Shown here: positions 33,124-45,951 of the stretch, piece after piece
Layout: every line of letters starts with the position of its first letter
How positions within the stretch are numbered: position 1 is the stretch's first letter
Notes under the pieces: generated by a model
The model's input: only the letters and a program-made list of their open reading frames with translations
The model's database searches: none
Told to the model about the DNA's origin: nothing
Made by a program: the position numbers and the translations under genes
NCBI RefSeq assembly: GCF_000346465.2
Contig: NC_034011.1
Location: forward strand, 12,794,196 to 12,858,195
Length of the DNA: 64,000 nucleotides
Direction: 5' to 3'
Source of the DNA: Prunus persica
Taxonomy: Eukaryota; Streptophyta; Magnoliopsida; Rosales; Rosaceae

Positions 33124-36100
33124 TCATTCAATCCATATATCTTCACACCCATCTCGAATATTTTGACCGCCTAACTCACCTACCAGTTCATCAAATGTGT
33201 CAACATTTGGCATCCCTCTAGTAAATGGCTCACACTCAATTATCACATCACCTAATACTTCATCACCAATAACATCATTATATTCTCTACTAGGCATTGA
33301 TAACACTACCGACCAACCACGATGCATCGGGTCGTCAACAAAAAATATTTGTTTGACTTGAGAAGCCAAAACAAATTGGTCATTCCTATGTCCAATTTTA
33401 CTCAAATCTACAAGGGTAAATCCAAGTTCGTCGACTACAAGACCAGAACTATCTATCCAATCACACCTAAAGACTGGGATTGTAAACTTTTGGTAGTCAA
33501 GGTCCCAAATTTCTTGAATGACACCATAGAAACCCATATTTGAGAGAATTGGGTTTTTATCCTTGGCACTAGCAACTTGCATGGTATGTGCAAGTAAATA
33601 AACTCCACTATTTTGAGTTGTCCGCACATCATCTTGTGCCTTGATATTGAATTTAATACCTTTAATAAGATAGCTCCTATATAATGGCACTGACATGTTT
33701 GGACCAGCTGCTAGCCACCTTAAATTTTCTGATACGCCATGATTGTCTTCCTCAAGTTCACTTTGAACCTGCAAATTAATCATATCTTAATTCATCCTAA
33801 CATATAAATAAGAAGAAAATTAAAAGAGAAATACGTTATTCAACAACATATACCTTGAAGCGTAGCCATTGAATGAAAGTGCTATTGTGCTTATCCTGCA
33901 GCCACTTTGTTCTCTTTCTAAATTTTGGATAAGCAGTCTTGATGTGGATCATATGTTGCCTACATGACACGAAAAATTCAAGCATTACGGTCCCAAATAT
34001 ATAAGATAAACATAAGAAATAATTTTAAATGGAAACTTAAAGAATAAAACTCATACGTACTCGATATAAGGTAGGACTTCCTCCGTATTCTCCAAGACAT
34101 ATAGATGTGCTTGATTCAACAGGTCCTGATCAACTACGCTCACTGTGCAACCTGATAATGGCTTTGAAACTCCCATCTTTTGGCTTGAAGGCACTCCAAC
34201 TGTACTAACATCAGATAAATGCTGAGTACAAAACTCTACCGCTTCTTCAGCTATATACCGCTCAGCAATGCAACCTTCGGGACGAGTACGATTCTGAACA
34301 TACCCCTTCAGCACTTTCATATATCTTTCAAACGGATACATCCACCTAAAATATACTGGCCCACATAGACGAACTTCTCTGACAAGATGTACTACTAGAT
34401 GAACCATGATATCAAAGAATGAAGGGGGAAAGTACTTCTCAAGCAAACACAGAGTAACTACTACATCTTCTTCCAACTTATCTAGCTTGGAAACATCAAC
34501 AGTCTTTGCACATATAGCATTGAAGAAGAAGCACAAACGAGTTATTGCATACCTTGCAGGCTTCTCCAAAACAGAACGAATTGCCACAGGGAGCAATTGT
34601 TGCATTAAGGTATGACAATCATGTGATTTAAGGCCAAGAAGTCTTGAATCTTGTACAGATACAAGATTTTTAATATTTGAAGAATAACCTTCAGGGACCT
34701 TCATACCATAGAAAGAATTGCAAACCTCTCTCTTCTCTGCTCTTGACAAATTCCAAGGCCCAGGAGGCAAACGAGTACGTCTTTCTCCATACTCGGGTTG
34801 CAAATCAGTTTTGACCCCCATGTTCAATAAATCTAATCGAGCAGCAATCCCATCTTTATTTTTTCCAGGGATCTCCAGGAATGTACCAATGATACTATCG
34901 CAAACATTCTTCTCAATGTGCATAACATCTAGGGCATGCCTCACAGGAAGGTATTTCCAATACTCGAGATCAAAGAATATTGATTTCTTCTTCCAACAAA
35001 CTCTGTCACCATTTTCAACCATATGCAGCACTTCTTCTCCGGTTAATGGCTCTGGAGGTATGTCATATTCAGGTTTCCCATTAAAAGCTGCACGTTGCCT
35101 CCTATATGGATGATTGATTGGTAACCATTTTCTATGCCCAATGTAACAAATTTTGTGGCCATTTTTCAACCTGTGACTAGGTGTATCATCGCCGCATATT
35201 GGACAAGCTTTATATCCTTTAACAACACAACCAGATAAGTTTCCATAGGCGGGGAAATCATTAATTGTCCACATTAATGCAGCTCTGAGTGTAAAGTATT
35301 CTCCATTATGTGCATCATACACTCCTCTAATCCCAACCCACAAGGATTTTAAATCATCAATCAAAGGCTCCAAGTAGACGTCTATATCATTTCCGGGTTG
35401 TTTAGGACCGGAAATCAATAAGGTTAACATCATGAACTTTCGTTTCATGCACAGCCATGGAGGGAGATTATATGTAACTAAGATAACCGGCCAACAACTA
35501 TATCTGCTACTTAGAGAACTGTGGGGATTGAATCCATCAGATGAAAGAGCCAATCTCAAGTTTCTCGGCTCATTACCAAACTCAGGCCATTTATCATCAA
35601 GAAGTTTCCAAGACGGGGAATCCGCCGGATGAGACATCTGACCGTCAATTGATTTTCTAGCAGCATGCCACCAAGTCAAACTCTTAGCTGTCTCATGTGA
35701 TTGAAACATCCTTTTAAACCTTGGAATTGGGGGAAAATACCACACCACCTTCGCTGGCACACCCTCTTTCAAGATTGAATCTTTGCCTTCCTTCCACCTT
35801 GAGATACCACAAGTAGGACAATTAGTTGAATCCTCATACTCCTTCCTATACAAGATGCAATCATTGGGGCATGCGTGCATTTTCTCATAACTCAGCCCCA
35901 ATGCACACAAAGTCTTTTTAGCCTCATACATGGAGGTTGGTATTGTATTTCCTTCTGGAAGCAAATCGCCTTGAAGTATCAATAATTCTGTAAAACAGAC
36001 ATCACTCATCCCATGTTTTGCCTTCAAATTATACAACTTCACTAATGCCGATAACTTCGTGTACTTTCTACAACCAGGGTACACTGGTTGATCTCCATCC

Positions 36101-36474
36101 CCAATCACATTGGCAAACTCATACGGATCCGAACCAAAATCACCAAAATCATTATCATCCATATCAATTTCTTCAGACACAAAACTGTACCTACTATGGC
36201 CATCATCTTCTTCAACATTTCTGCTAGCATTAGTAGTTGCTTCCCAAGGTTCTCCGTGAAATGTCCAATTCTTATAGCTTTGGTCAATTCCATTAAAGTA
36301 TAAGTGATCCCTTATAATTCCAACCCCAAACAACTTCAAATTAACACATTTAACACATGGACAACGGATATGTGTTGTAGTTAGAAGATTTTCTACAGCA
36401 AAGTTCAAAAATGCTTCCACCCCAAACTCATATGCCTTCGATCTTCTATCCGAGTGCATCCATGACTTATCCAT
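33124..36474 (-). CDS. CACTA transposase (TNPD-like), three exons, intact
   Basis: Exons 36474-34061, 33959-33854 and 33768-33124 join in phase (2414 + 106 + 645 nt = 1054 aa plus stop). The start is ATG 36474, giving MDKSWMHSDRRSKAYEFG. Domains in order: transposase-associated zinc-binding N-terminus (RCPCVKCVN, about residues 1-80), the Transposase_21 core (CPNDCILYRKEY, GNDIDVYLEPLIDDLKSLW, CPICGDDT; about 170-500), DUF4218 (DCHTLMQQLLPVAIR, FFNAICAKTVD, about 610-730), and the C-terminal DUF4216 (NSGVYLLAHTMQ, VFRCDWIDSSGLVVDELGF, about 880-980). Donors GTACGT and GTATAT and acceptors ATGTAG and TTGCAG fit plant rules. It would bind and cut CACTA ends in the nucleus. No stop or frameshift was seen. 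Confidence 0.93.
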
Positions 36475-36489
36475 CTCCGACACTATAAC

Positions 36490-36779
36490 CTATTATCTAT
36501 AATAAAGTGAAAATACAGGCAATGACCATCACTATAGCAGATTATACAATGATCTAATCGCAAGTAATAAACAACAGAGACGACGGGTTTTAATCAAAAA
36601 CAGACGTATTTGGCATATATAGACGACGGATTTTCAACAGACGTCGTCTATTATACGTAATACAAACGACGGTTTATGAAAAAACCGTCGTGTATAAGTA
36701 ATACAACGACGGTAGTTTAAAAACACCGTCGTGTAATCGTCGTCGTACGCCTTAAAATTCGTCGTGTCTCAGTTTATTT
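36490..36779. repeat. CGTCGT-type motif cluster upstream of the TNPD gene
   Basis: Contains ACGACGG/CCGTCGT inverted motifs in pairs (for example 36663-36735). Lies between the transposase start and the foldback segment, hence in the likely leader or promoter region. Confidence 0.7.
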
Positions 36780-37182
36780 TCAACCCATTAAGAACACAAC
36801 ATATATATGAAACCAAGCAAGAAACCAACATATACATGAAACCAAGCATGAAAACAATAAATCCATTCCCAATTCAACATAACATAGGGTGATTAAAAGA
36901 TACGACAAAATTAAATCCATTCCCAATTCAACATAACAGATAATGTAATCCATGAACCCATTAAACAGAAAATCCATGAACCCATACCTATAAGCATTGG
37001 TGCACTTTGCACCTTCTCCAGAGCGGAAAATGACAAGATCAAATAAAGGTGTCCTTTTGCTGGAAATCATTTGGAAGTTGGTGATGTGTCTTTTTGTGTT
37101 GATTTCCAGCAAAAGTACACCTTTATTTGATCTTGTCATGAACCCATTAAACAGAAAATCCATGAACCCATACCTATAAGCA
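36780..37182. repeat. Foldback with flanking direct repeats
   Basis: Arms 37033-37070 and 37100-37137 (GACAAGATCAAATAAAGGTG start) are inverted copies, 37 of 38 paired, around a 29 nt loop. Direct repeats of 46 bp (36951-36996; 37137-37182; CATGAACCCATTAAACAG start) flank them. A third repeat pair (AAATCCATTCCCAATTCAAC at about 36861 and 36914) lies just left. Located upstream of the TNPD gene. Confidence 0.9.
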
Positions 37183-37634
37183 CATTATTAACAGATCGCA
37201 AAGCATATACCTAAAACCCTTTAACAAAACAACCTAATATCATTCAATGAATTTACAAGGGGAAGATAGGGTTTGTACTTACAGGTTGGACGAGCTCACA
37301 GATTCGACGAGCCTGGAGAGTGCAACTTTTAATTAGAGCAGAAGTGAGAGAGCGAAATGTTATGTCGCGTGAAATCTGAAATTTTAGGTTTCAGGGATCA
37401 AAGTATAAGACTAAGAGCCAAATCTAAAAAAATTTAGGTCGCGCGAAAATTTTTAGAGCGCGCGCGTTATAAAACGTCGAAAGAAAAACCAAGGCGAAAG
37501 TTCTACAAGTACCGACGTAAATTTAATATTCCACGACGGAAACTTCATTTTTCGGATTAAGAACGTAAGGCCGTTCATTTTTCGGATTAATTTTAAATTT
37601 ATTTTGAATTTTTTATATAACGACGACTGAAAAA

Positions 37635-38888
37635 CCACGTCGGTGTTAAGAAATTAAAGACGTTGTAAATTATATAAACCGACTTACATATTAAAATAAC
37701 GTCGTTTAAAGCGTAAACCATGTCGTATGTTTTACTGTACGACGTAAAATATGTATTCCACGACCCAACCACCGTCGTTAAAAATTAATACACTAAACCC
37801 ATAAAATTAAATTATACAATTTAAAAAATTAAGTTTATAAAAGGTTTTATGGTTTTAAAGCCTAACATATAACATAGACTACCCAAAAATTATACTTTAA
37901 AAATAAACCCCAATAAATAACAACACTAATCTCTAAACCCTAGACTCTAAACCCTAAACCATTAAACTAGAAGTGATTTTATGACTCATCAAAACAATTT
38001 TGTTTTGGATGGTCATTTTAAATTTTTTTTATTCAAAATGAATTTTTTCAAGGTTTATGTGGAAGAAAATATATCAATGACTTCATAGGAGTTGACTTTT
38101 CAATTTTCTGATTTATTTTATATTTATTTTGAATATTTTGATATAAAAATAATAAAATATTCTTACCATACAACAAACCACGTCGGTGTTAAATAAATTG
38201 TAGACGTTGTAAATTGTAATAGACTACTAAGTCGTTAAAATGACGTCGTTAAAATGAGAAACCACGTCGGTGTTAAGAAATTAAAAACGTTGTAAATTAT
38301 ATAAACCGACTTACATATTAAAATGACGTCGTTTAAAGCGTAAACCATGTCGTATGTTTTACTGTACGACGTAAAATATGTATTCCACGACCCAACCACC
38401 GTCGTTAAAAATTAATACCCTAAACCCATAAAATTAAATTATACAATTTAAAAAATTAAGTTTATAAAAGGTTTTATGGTTTTAAAGCCTAACATATACC
38501 CTAGACTACCCAAAAATTATACTTTAAAAATAAACCCCAATAAATAACAACCCTAATCTCTAAACCCTAGACTCTAAACCCTAAACCATAAAACTAGAAG
38601 TGATTTTATGACTCATCAAAACAATTTTGTTTTGGATGGTCATTTTAAATTTTTGTTATTCAAAATGAATTTTTTCAAGGTTTATGTGGAAGAAAATATA
38701 TCAATGACTTCATAGGAGTTGACTTTTCAATTTTCTGATTTATTTTAAATTTATTTTGAATATTTTGATATAAAAATAATAAAATATTCTTACCACAACA
38801 ACAAACCACGTCGGTGTTAATAAATTGTAGACGTTGTAAATTGTAATAGACTACTAAGTCGTTAAAATGACGTCGTTAAAATGAGAAA
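37635..38888. repeat. 627 bp tandem duplication inside the CACTA element
   Basis: Copies 37635-38261 and 38262-38888 start CCACGTCGGTGTTAAGAAAT and are nearly identical, so the duplication is recent. Each includes a CTCTAAACCCTAGACTC / TAAACCCTAAACC stretch resembling telomere repeats, as well as CGTCGT motifs. Confidence 0.92.
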
Positions 38889-39245
38889 CCATGGCGGCTA
38901 TTTAACTATACGACGTAAAATATATATATCAACGACTTAACCGCTGTCGTTACATAAACGTCGTCGATGATACCCTGAACCCTTAAGAAATTGAAGATGT
39001 TGTAAACCATAAACGACTCAATTGTTCAAAGAACGTCGTCTAACTATATTTTTACGTCGTAATTGTTTAAAACACGAAACAACAAAATACGACGGTTTGT
39101 GACTTTATTAGGTCGTTGGAAAAGTATTACACGTCGGTTAAGCAATTTGTATGTTTGTTTTTTTTTTAATTTAAGAAAACCTCAACAAATTTTTACATTA
39201 CATATTATAGAGAAAATTTGTACATTATACATAAATATCAAGTGT

Positions 39246-42200
39246 TCAATAATTGCCCTGTTTAATAATTTGGAAAACAAACTCTGCCCATTCATTCCGG
39301 ACTTCATCAATGGCTTCTTGGGGGTATGAAGCTTCCTGGTTTCCCTTGGCATACTGCATAAACAATGACTATTAGGGTTTATAAATAAAAAGAAATTCAA
39401 TCACAGACGACGATATTTTTCATAACCGACGTAGTATATCCATTCAACGACGTTAATTTTACACGACCGTCGTTGATAATACAAAAAACGACGTGAAATG
39501 TATGAAGGTAATTTCTTCTTACCTTATTCTCAAACCCCAAGGAAGGATCCATGATGATGTCCCTCATGAAGCGCATTACATAATACCCGCATTCGACATT
39601 GCTGGGTTGCTTTGGTGTGCCTGAGAGAGTTTTCCAAATTACATTTTTACGTCCTGCTCGGGCTATGTGGGTATTATATATTTTTAAAGCACTGTTCACG
39701 ATGTTTTTGGCCTCTTCATCGACCACACGATTTCCTGGCAGAGGATCCAGAAAATAGACGGTTTCTCTCTTTGCTCTTACAATCAGCAAAATCCAATGAC
39801 GGCTGCACAAAATTAATATAAAAACGACGGTTATTTACAAAAACGACGTATTATAGTATTTCACAAGACGAAGTAAAGTAGCTAACGACGACATTATATA
39901 TTTATCACGATGATAAATAAATACCGACGTGGTTAGTAGTTTCAAACGACTAAATAAAATAAAACACCGACGTGGTTAGTTTATAAGCTGTCATTTATTG
40001 AAAATCTTAAAAACAAAATCCTAAGGAGACTAACCCTGGATTGTAAGGCATCATGAAAATCTGTTCACCGTCTGTCTTCTGAAGTCGAGCTGCTACAAGT
40101 CGTGATCTTGCAGTTATTGTGCCAGAGTTGGCACTAACTGTAGCAGGGTCGATAAAGCCAACCATACTGCACATATTGGCTTTTTTCAAAACATCATGTA
40201 AGTACCTAAACAAATAAAATAATATAAACAAGTCAGCACACAAAACACGACGGTTATGTATAAAAAAAACGACGTATTATAATATTTCAAACGACGTACT
40301 GAAATAGATGAGGACGTTATAATATATTTATCACGACGGTTGTTAGTTAAGACGACGTGGTTAGTTAGTTAAGACGACGCAATATATAAACCAACGAGTT
40401 ATTATTTTAGAAGTACAAACCTCATATATACAGCCAATACAGTAGCTCCAATTTCTTCCATGCCTGCAAATTGTGTAATATCTTCAGGCAGGAGGAAGGT
40501 ATCGCGCTCACCACCAAACACCTCCTTATCAATTGTAAATTGGACTGTCTTATCCTCAGGCAGGAGTGTCGTTTCCACAAAACGACAAAGGGTTTTTAAA
40601 GAAGATGGCGCCTCCATTTTTGAATAAGCACCAACTTCAATAACCTGTTTAAAGAAATAAAAAAAATGACGTGGTAATTCAATAAAGACGACGGTTTAAG
40701 GAATAAAACGTCGTTTTAAAAGTATTTAAACGACGGTGAAAAAATTGTCGTGGTAATTTAATAAAGACGACGGTTTTATGAATAAAGAGTCGTCTGAAAC
40801 CATTTAAACGACGGTGAAAAAACCGTCGTTTAAATATTTTATTACGTCTTAAAAAAATTCCGCCGTCTAAGTTGTAAACAAACGACGGATTAAATAAAAA
40901 TATCGACGTCTGAAATTTTGAAAAACAAATAAAAAAGTTATGTTAACATACCTTGTCGTCATGCTTTTCTTCATCTTCTTTCTCCTTTTCTTCTTCCTTC
41001 TCTTCATCTCTTTTTTCTTCTTCCTTCTCTTCATATCTTTTTTCTTCTTCCTTCTCTTCATCTCTCTTTTCTTCTTCCTTCTCTTCATCTGGCTGATGTT
41101 TCCCCATTTTGGCAGTATCATCCTCCAAATGTAGGGATCTCACATCACCTCCAGAGCAGCTAGCTTTGTCAGACATTGGATTTTTGGGGCTTTGGCTAAT
41201 TCTTGGTTTAAGCATGCTTGGATCAAAATTGGGAATTAATTGGGAAAGCTGACTCAGGAAATGCTCCCTCTCAGCCTCTACCAATTGTTTTGTCCTAGCC
41301 TCCATCCTTAAGGCCTCTTCCCTTGCCTTAGCCTCCATCTTTTTAGTCTCTTCTTGAAGGAGAACTCTTAAACTCTCCTTCAAACGGTCGTCAAAGCTCA
41401 CCCTCTGTGGTTTGGGCAAATTGAAATATTGCCTTGGGGAAACACCAGCACCAACTCCCCTCACCCTGCCTGGATGCTCGGGGCCCAAAGCCATGGTCAG
41501 CACATCATTGCTGCCATCTACTCTGACTTTGCCTTCCGAGACTTGTTTCTGCAATTCATCCTAAAACAAAGATAAACAAAAAAACACACGACGGTTATTT
41601 ATGTACAAACGACGTATTATATAATTTCACACGACGCAATAACGTATAAACCGACGTTATTATAACTTATCACGACGGTAGTTATACCGACGTGGTTATT
41701 TATTTAAAACGACGAAATGAATAAACAACCGACGTCTTATGCTATAATTAAAGATAACAGAGTAGTGATTCCTATTTAGACCGTTAACGACGTTTTTAAA
41801 AAATTTTCGACGTGGTAATATCCTTCACACGACGCGAAAATGAACCACCGACGTCTTATGCTATAATTACAGAAAACATAGTAGTGATTCCTATTTAGAC
41901 CTTTAACGACGTTTTTAAAAACTTTTCGACGTGGTAATATCATTCACACGACGAAAAATATAACATACGACGTAATAAGAATAATTCACAGTTTAATAAA
42001 AATTTAAAACAGAGTGAGTAGGCTTACAATTAATTTTGCCTTCTCTGCCACCTTTGGATCAGGGATGTTACCATGTTTGTCCTGTCTAGCTCTCTTCCAT
42101 AAGGTAGATCGATCAATTTCTACCCCAGGCATGGTTTCCTCCAATTGATCCTCCAATCCAGCATATCCTTTTCGAGACAATCGATGATTGTACTTGAGTT

Positions 42201-42837
42201 TTTCCCTAATCTGTGAATGTTGAGAATGCACAGACTGAAAATCTTTGGATAGCCTTGAAGCTACAAAGGCATCCCATTGTGCTTTCTCTATGAATTTATA
42301 TGTTTCAGGGGGTTGGCTTAATTTCTCCCTGTCATTGGTGTATGGAAGGATATAATGCCTCGTTAGTGTAGACTTGAAATCCTTCCATTTTTTGGCAGCA
42401 GAAGATAAAACAGAGGTCTTGCCCCCTTGGCCTACGACAAAAGCCATGTCAACTGCTTCCCAAATCTGCTCCTTTATATCCTTTGGGATTTGGGACCATT
42501 TCTTGTCCACAAGTGGGATCCTGGAGCGTGCCAAGACACCAATATACGACTGCATCTCAATATGTGCTTGGCCAACACCTTTCCCCCTTTTATTGTACTC
42601 AACAATTGGCCTCAGTTTCTGAAGCTTTCTCTTCACAACACGAGGCATTGTGCTCATACCTCGACCAGTCTTTGAATCATCAGAGATTGTTGTCTGGCTG
42701 GTTGGTTCTGTCTCAGCAGATGATGAAGCAAACTTCATCTTCTTCGAAGACTTCATCTCCTTCGAAGACTTGTCTTGGGGAGCTACCACTCCAAGCTTCT
42801 TGGAGCCAGAATCCTTAGTTTGTTGTTGAGAAACCAT
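39246..42837 (-). CDS. CACTA accessory gene: Transposase_24-like N-terminus with Ulp1-like C48 protease, six exons, intact
   Basis: Exons 42837-42028, 41560-40952, 40644-40421, 40205-40035, 39802-39523 and 39353-39246 join in phase (810, 609, 224, 171, 280, 108 nt = 733 aa). The start is ATG 42837 (MVSQQQTKDSG). Residues 1-270 are basic, with RHYILPYTNDREKLSQPP and LSRKGYAGLEDQLEETMPG, typical of plant En/Spm Transposase_24 proteins. Residues 271-473 contain GPEHPGRVRGVGAG, a coiled coil and nine-residue EEKEEEKRD repeats. The C-terminus is a Ulp1/C48 fold with the expected catalytic set: His ~607 (GRHWILL), Asp ~624 (FLDPLPG), Gln ~670 and Cys ~676 (QPSNVECGYY). SUMO-type proteases of this kind are often carried by plant transposons; the target is unknown. 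Its introns carry CGTCGT motifs. Confidence 0.9.
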
Positions 42838-42879
42838 TTTAACAGACAAAACTGCAAGTGAAAATATTTCAGGAAAACA

Positions 42880-44480
42880 TTAAGAACACAAACGACGGTA
42901 TTAAAAAAATACGACGTATGATATGATTTTAGACGACGCAATGAAATAATCTCAGACGTAATAAATGTTTAAAACCATTATTTATATAACGTCGTGGTAT
43001 ATATGTTCACACGACGTCAATAGTAATACACCGTCGTGGTAAACTATTAATTATATAACGTCGTGGTATTTATGTTCATACGACGTCAATAGTAATACAC
43101 CGTCGTGGTATTAACATTCACACGACGTAAAACAATAAGATATTTTGTCGTCTATATTAGATACCAACCCTAGTTTCTTTTTCTTTATATTTTATCAAAT
43201 AAGGGAAAAACAAAAACCATTGTTCAGCGAAATCAAACCTGCAATTAAACAAGCATATAAAAAAAGACTATTATTTTAAAAACAACTTTGTCAATTTTCA
43301 GACGACGCTAGAACAACTGACGAACCGTCGTGGTCTACCGTCGTCTTATTTAGTTGATGTAGTTGTCTTCAAAGTTGGAAACTTTCTCTCTTTGTCTGTA
43401 TATTTTATCAAACTTGGAAAGAAGTAAAATGATTTTGGCCAGAAAAAAGGTAAAAAGATTTTTCAAACAAAAAACGTATGAGCATGCAAAACAGTAACCA
43501 AAATAGTGAAAATGAAAGCTTACCTTTTGCGTGCAATGAAAGCAAGAGGAAGATGATCGATGTTTAAGTTCAGAGACGACGAAGAAGACGAGAGGAAGAC
43601 GATGAGAAACTCTGACAATGCTCTGACAAGGAAAAAAGACGAAAAGGTTTCTCTGGGAGATTGAAATTTTTAATCGGATTTGGAAACAGTGCATGTGTAA
43701 GTCGAAAAGTTGCTTACATATAAAACCATTTCAAAAAAATAATACGGCGGTTACATTTAACTACGTCGTTTTTAACTAAAACGACGCAATATTTTTCATT
43801 CGACGTGGAATCATTTCATTTAACGTCGTTAGGTTTAATATAACCGACGTGGATTTTAATTTTTAAATTATGAATAGAATTTTTTTTCCCGTGACCTTTC
43901 AGTTTATTTTTCAATTACAGTGCGTTATAAATAGAGTTTTTTTTCCGGAGGAAATTTAAAACGAAGGAAATTAATATTCTGCAATATGTAAAGTTTCTTT
44001 TTTGGATGACAGATTTAAATAAAATAAGAATATAAAAACAACAAATGTGTAAGTCAAGTAGACGAAAAGTTGCTTACATATAAAACCATTTCAAAAAAAT
44101 AATATGGCGGTTACATATAACTACGACGTATAAATTACAAAATACGACGGTACATTTAACTTCGGACGTGGTAAATAAATACGACAGTAGTTTGTAGGTA
44201 CCGTCGTAGTAAACTCAAAAATTAAAGTACATAAGTAATAACTCGCGTCATGGTATATTATTTAACACGTCGTTTTTATTAATTTAACGACGTGGATTTC
44301 TGTAATATACGTCGATCATACCGACGTTGATTTTACAATTTAAACGGCGGTTTTTTTGTAAGGACCGCCGTTGGTTTTAAAAATTTATTCTATAAATTTG
44401 TCGCTTTCATTCATTTTCGGTTTACATTTAAGGTTCCAAGTTCTTCCTCTCTCAGTCTCTCATGTCTCAAAGATAATAAT
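42880..44480. repeat. CACTA spacer with motif clusters and internal duplications
   Basis: Upstream of the Ulp1-type gene. It contains many CGTCGT/ACGACG motifs and a direct duplication of GTTGCTTACATATAAAACCA with its surroundings (about 43693-43760 and 44060-44130). A second duplicated block of about 150 bp lies at 43850-43995 and 45065-45225 (GGATTTTAATTTTTAAATTA start, then AGTTTTTTTTCC). The likely leader of the gene ends near 43560-43700. No gene of its own. Confidence 0.7.
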
Positions 44481-44483
44481 TTG

Positions 44484-44892
44484 GATGTTTTCTCAAAGAG
44501 AAATTGAGCTTACTCGCATCAAATATATGTCCACAAGAAGAAGCTTGTCAACTAGCCTTCTCACTTCCTTGATCAAGCCTGATAGGACACTTAGTGCTTC
44601 TGAATACTCCTTGCTTTCCATCAAAAGAGATGCAAGCCTGGCCTCCACTCGCTGTCGAAGGAAAGTTCGCTTCTCAGGGAAATCTGAAGATCAGATGTGC
44701 CTGATCCTCTGCTTGATTTTCTTGCCTAAGAAGATCCGTCGGATTTATTGTGATAGCCTCTTCCTTTATCCGTAGAGCTTCAAAAGAAGAAGATGGGTTT
44801 CAAGAATGCGATAAAGAATAGAAATGGCTTCAGATGGCCTCTAAAGCATGAGCAATTGAATCAGTAGTTTCTGGGAGATATGATGAAGACAT
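44484..44892 (-). pseudogene. RPN6: Captured fragment of proteasome subunit gene RPN6 (PSMD11-like)
   Basis: On the minus strand, ATG 44892 opens MSSSYLPETTDSIAHALEA, followed in neighbouring frames by SEAISILYRILE, EALRIKEEAIT and TDLLRQENQAED. After an internal deletion come GTSDLQISL, EKRTFLRQRVEARLASLLME, SKEYSEALSVLSGLIKEVRR and VDKLLLVDI. This is the N-terminal part of RPN6, the 26S proteasome lid subunit with PCI domain. Two coding segments (about 35 and about 10 residues by comparison with the remembered family) and a few bases are missing, so it cannot encode a working subunit. It lies in the right subterminal part of the CACTA element, in the same orientation as the element's genes, without CGTCGT motifs of its own. 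Confidence 0.87.
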
Positions 44893-44944
44893 TGTCAATG
44901 CTTTGAACTACACAAGTCCTGCAGAAAGATATGTTAAAGAAACT

Positions 44945-45951
44945 GAAACAACGGCGGTTTTCTGTTCTACCGTCGTCTTTTCTCGTCGTCTATATTAAGT
45001 TACGATGGCGGTAGATTTATAATTACCGACGTAGATTATTTTGTTAAACGTCGTTAAGTGTACTACAACCGACGTGGATTTTAATTTTAAATTATAAATG
45101 GAGTTTTTTTTCCCGTATTCTTTCAGTTTTAGTTTTCAATTCCAAAGCGTGATAAATAGATTTTTCTTTCCCGAGGAAATTTAAAATGAGGGAAATTAAT
45201 GTTCTAGAATTTGTAAACTAACACGACGCAATATTTGCAAATCTGTGTCATCTGTTAAGATTATGATGTGGAACAGAGTTCCATCTGGTAAGATTTCGTA
45301 ACCCTTGGGATCTCAGACAAAACTGATTATGTCGGCGGTGTTCTATATAAACCGTCGTGGTTATTTCAATTCTTGTCATTAAGTAGATCTACCGACGTAG
45401 GATAAGAAAATCAAAGAAAAAAATTGTTAACAAAAATTCTTATTAAGACGACCGTTAAAATTAAAGGTACGACGTATAAAATGAATAAATACGACGATAA
45501 ATTTTATTGTACGATTTAAAGATAATGTAGTAGAACTATACGAGAATGACGTCGATATATTTATATTTTCCGTCGTTGTAAATTAATTTAATACGGCGAT
45601 ATTTTGTATTTTAAAGCCGTGGATTTGTTTGTAATTATACGGCGTCTTATACGAAAACCTCGTCGTGTTATTTTATGAGTAAAAACGGCAGTTTTTATTG
45701 AAATCGTCGTCTTTACTTTCTACGTCGGTCGATTCATAACTTCTGCCGTTCTTTGTTGGCATTGATTTTACACTGCGGAAATCTGTTTCAAATAGACGTC
45801 GGTTGTTTAATTATGTACGTCGTTGTTTTTGAACAGCCATTTGAAACTCCATTTTTTAGTTGTCTAAGGTTGTATTACACGACGGTGTTTTTAGAACCGT
45901 CGTCTTTTTATAAACCACGACGGTTTTCACTGAGACCGTCGTTGTTTTCTG
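44945..45951. repeat. CACTA right subterminal repeat region
   Basis: About 1 kb of clustered ACCGTCGT/ACGACGG/GACGT motifs in both orientations leading to the right TIR, mirroring 31791-33120. Includes the second copy of the 150 bp internal duplication at 45065-45225. Confidence 0.88.

Noticed and set aside
44371..44775. 134-codon plus-strand frame in the CACTA element
   Set aside because: It is the antisense of the RPN6 fragment, which explains the sequence better.
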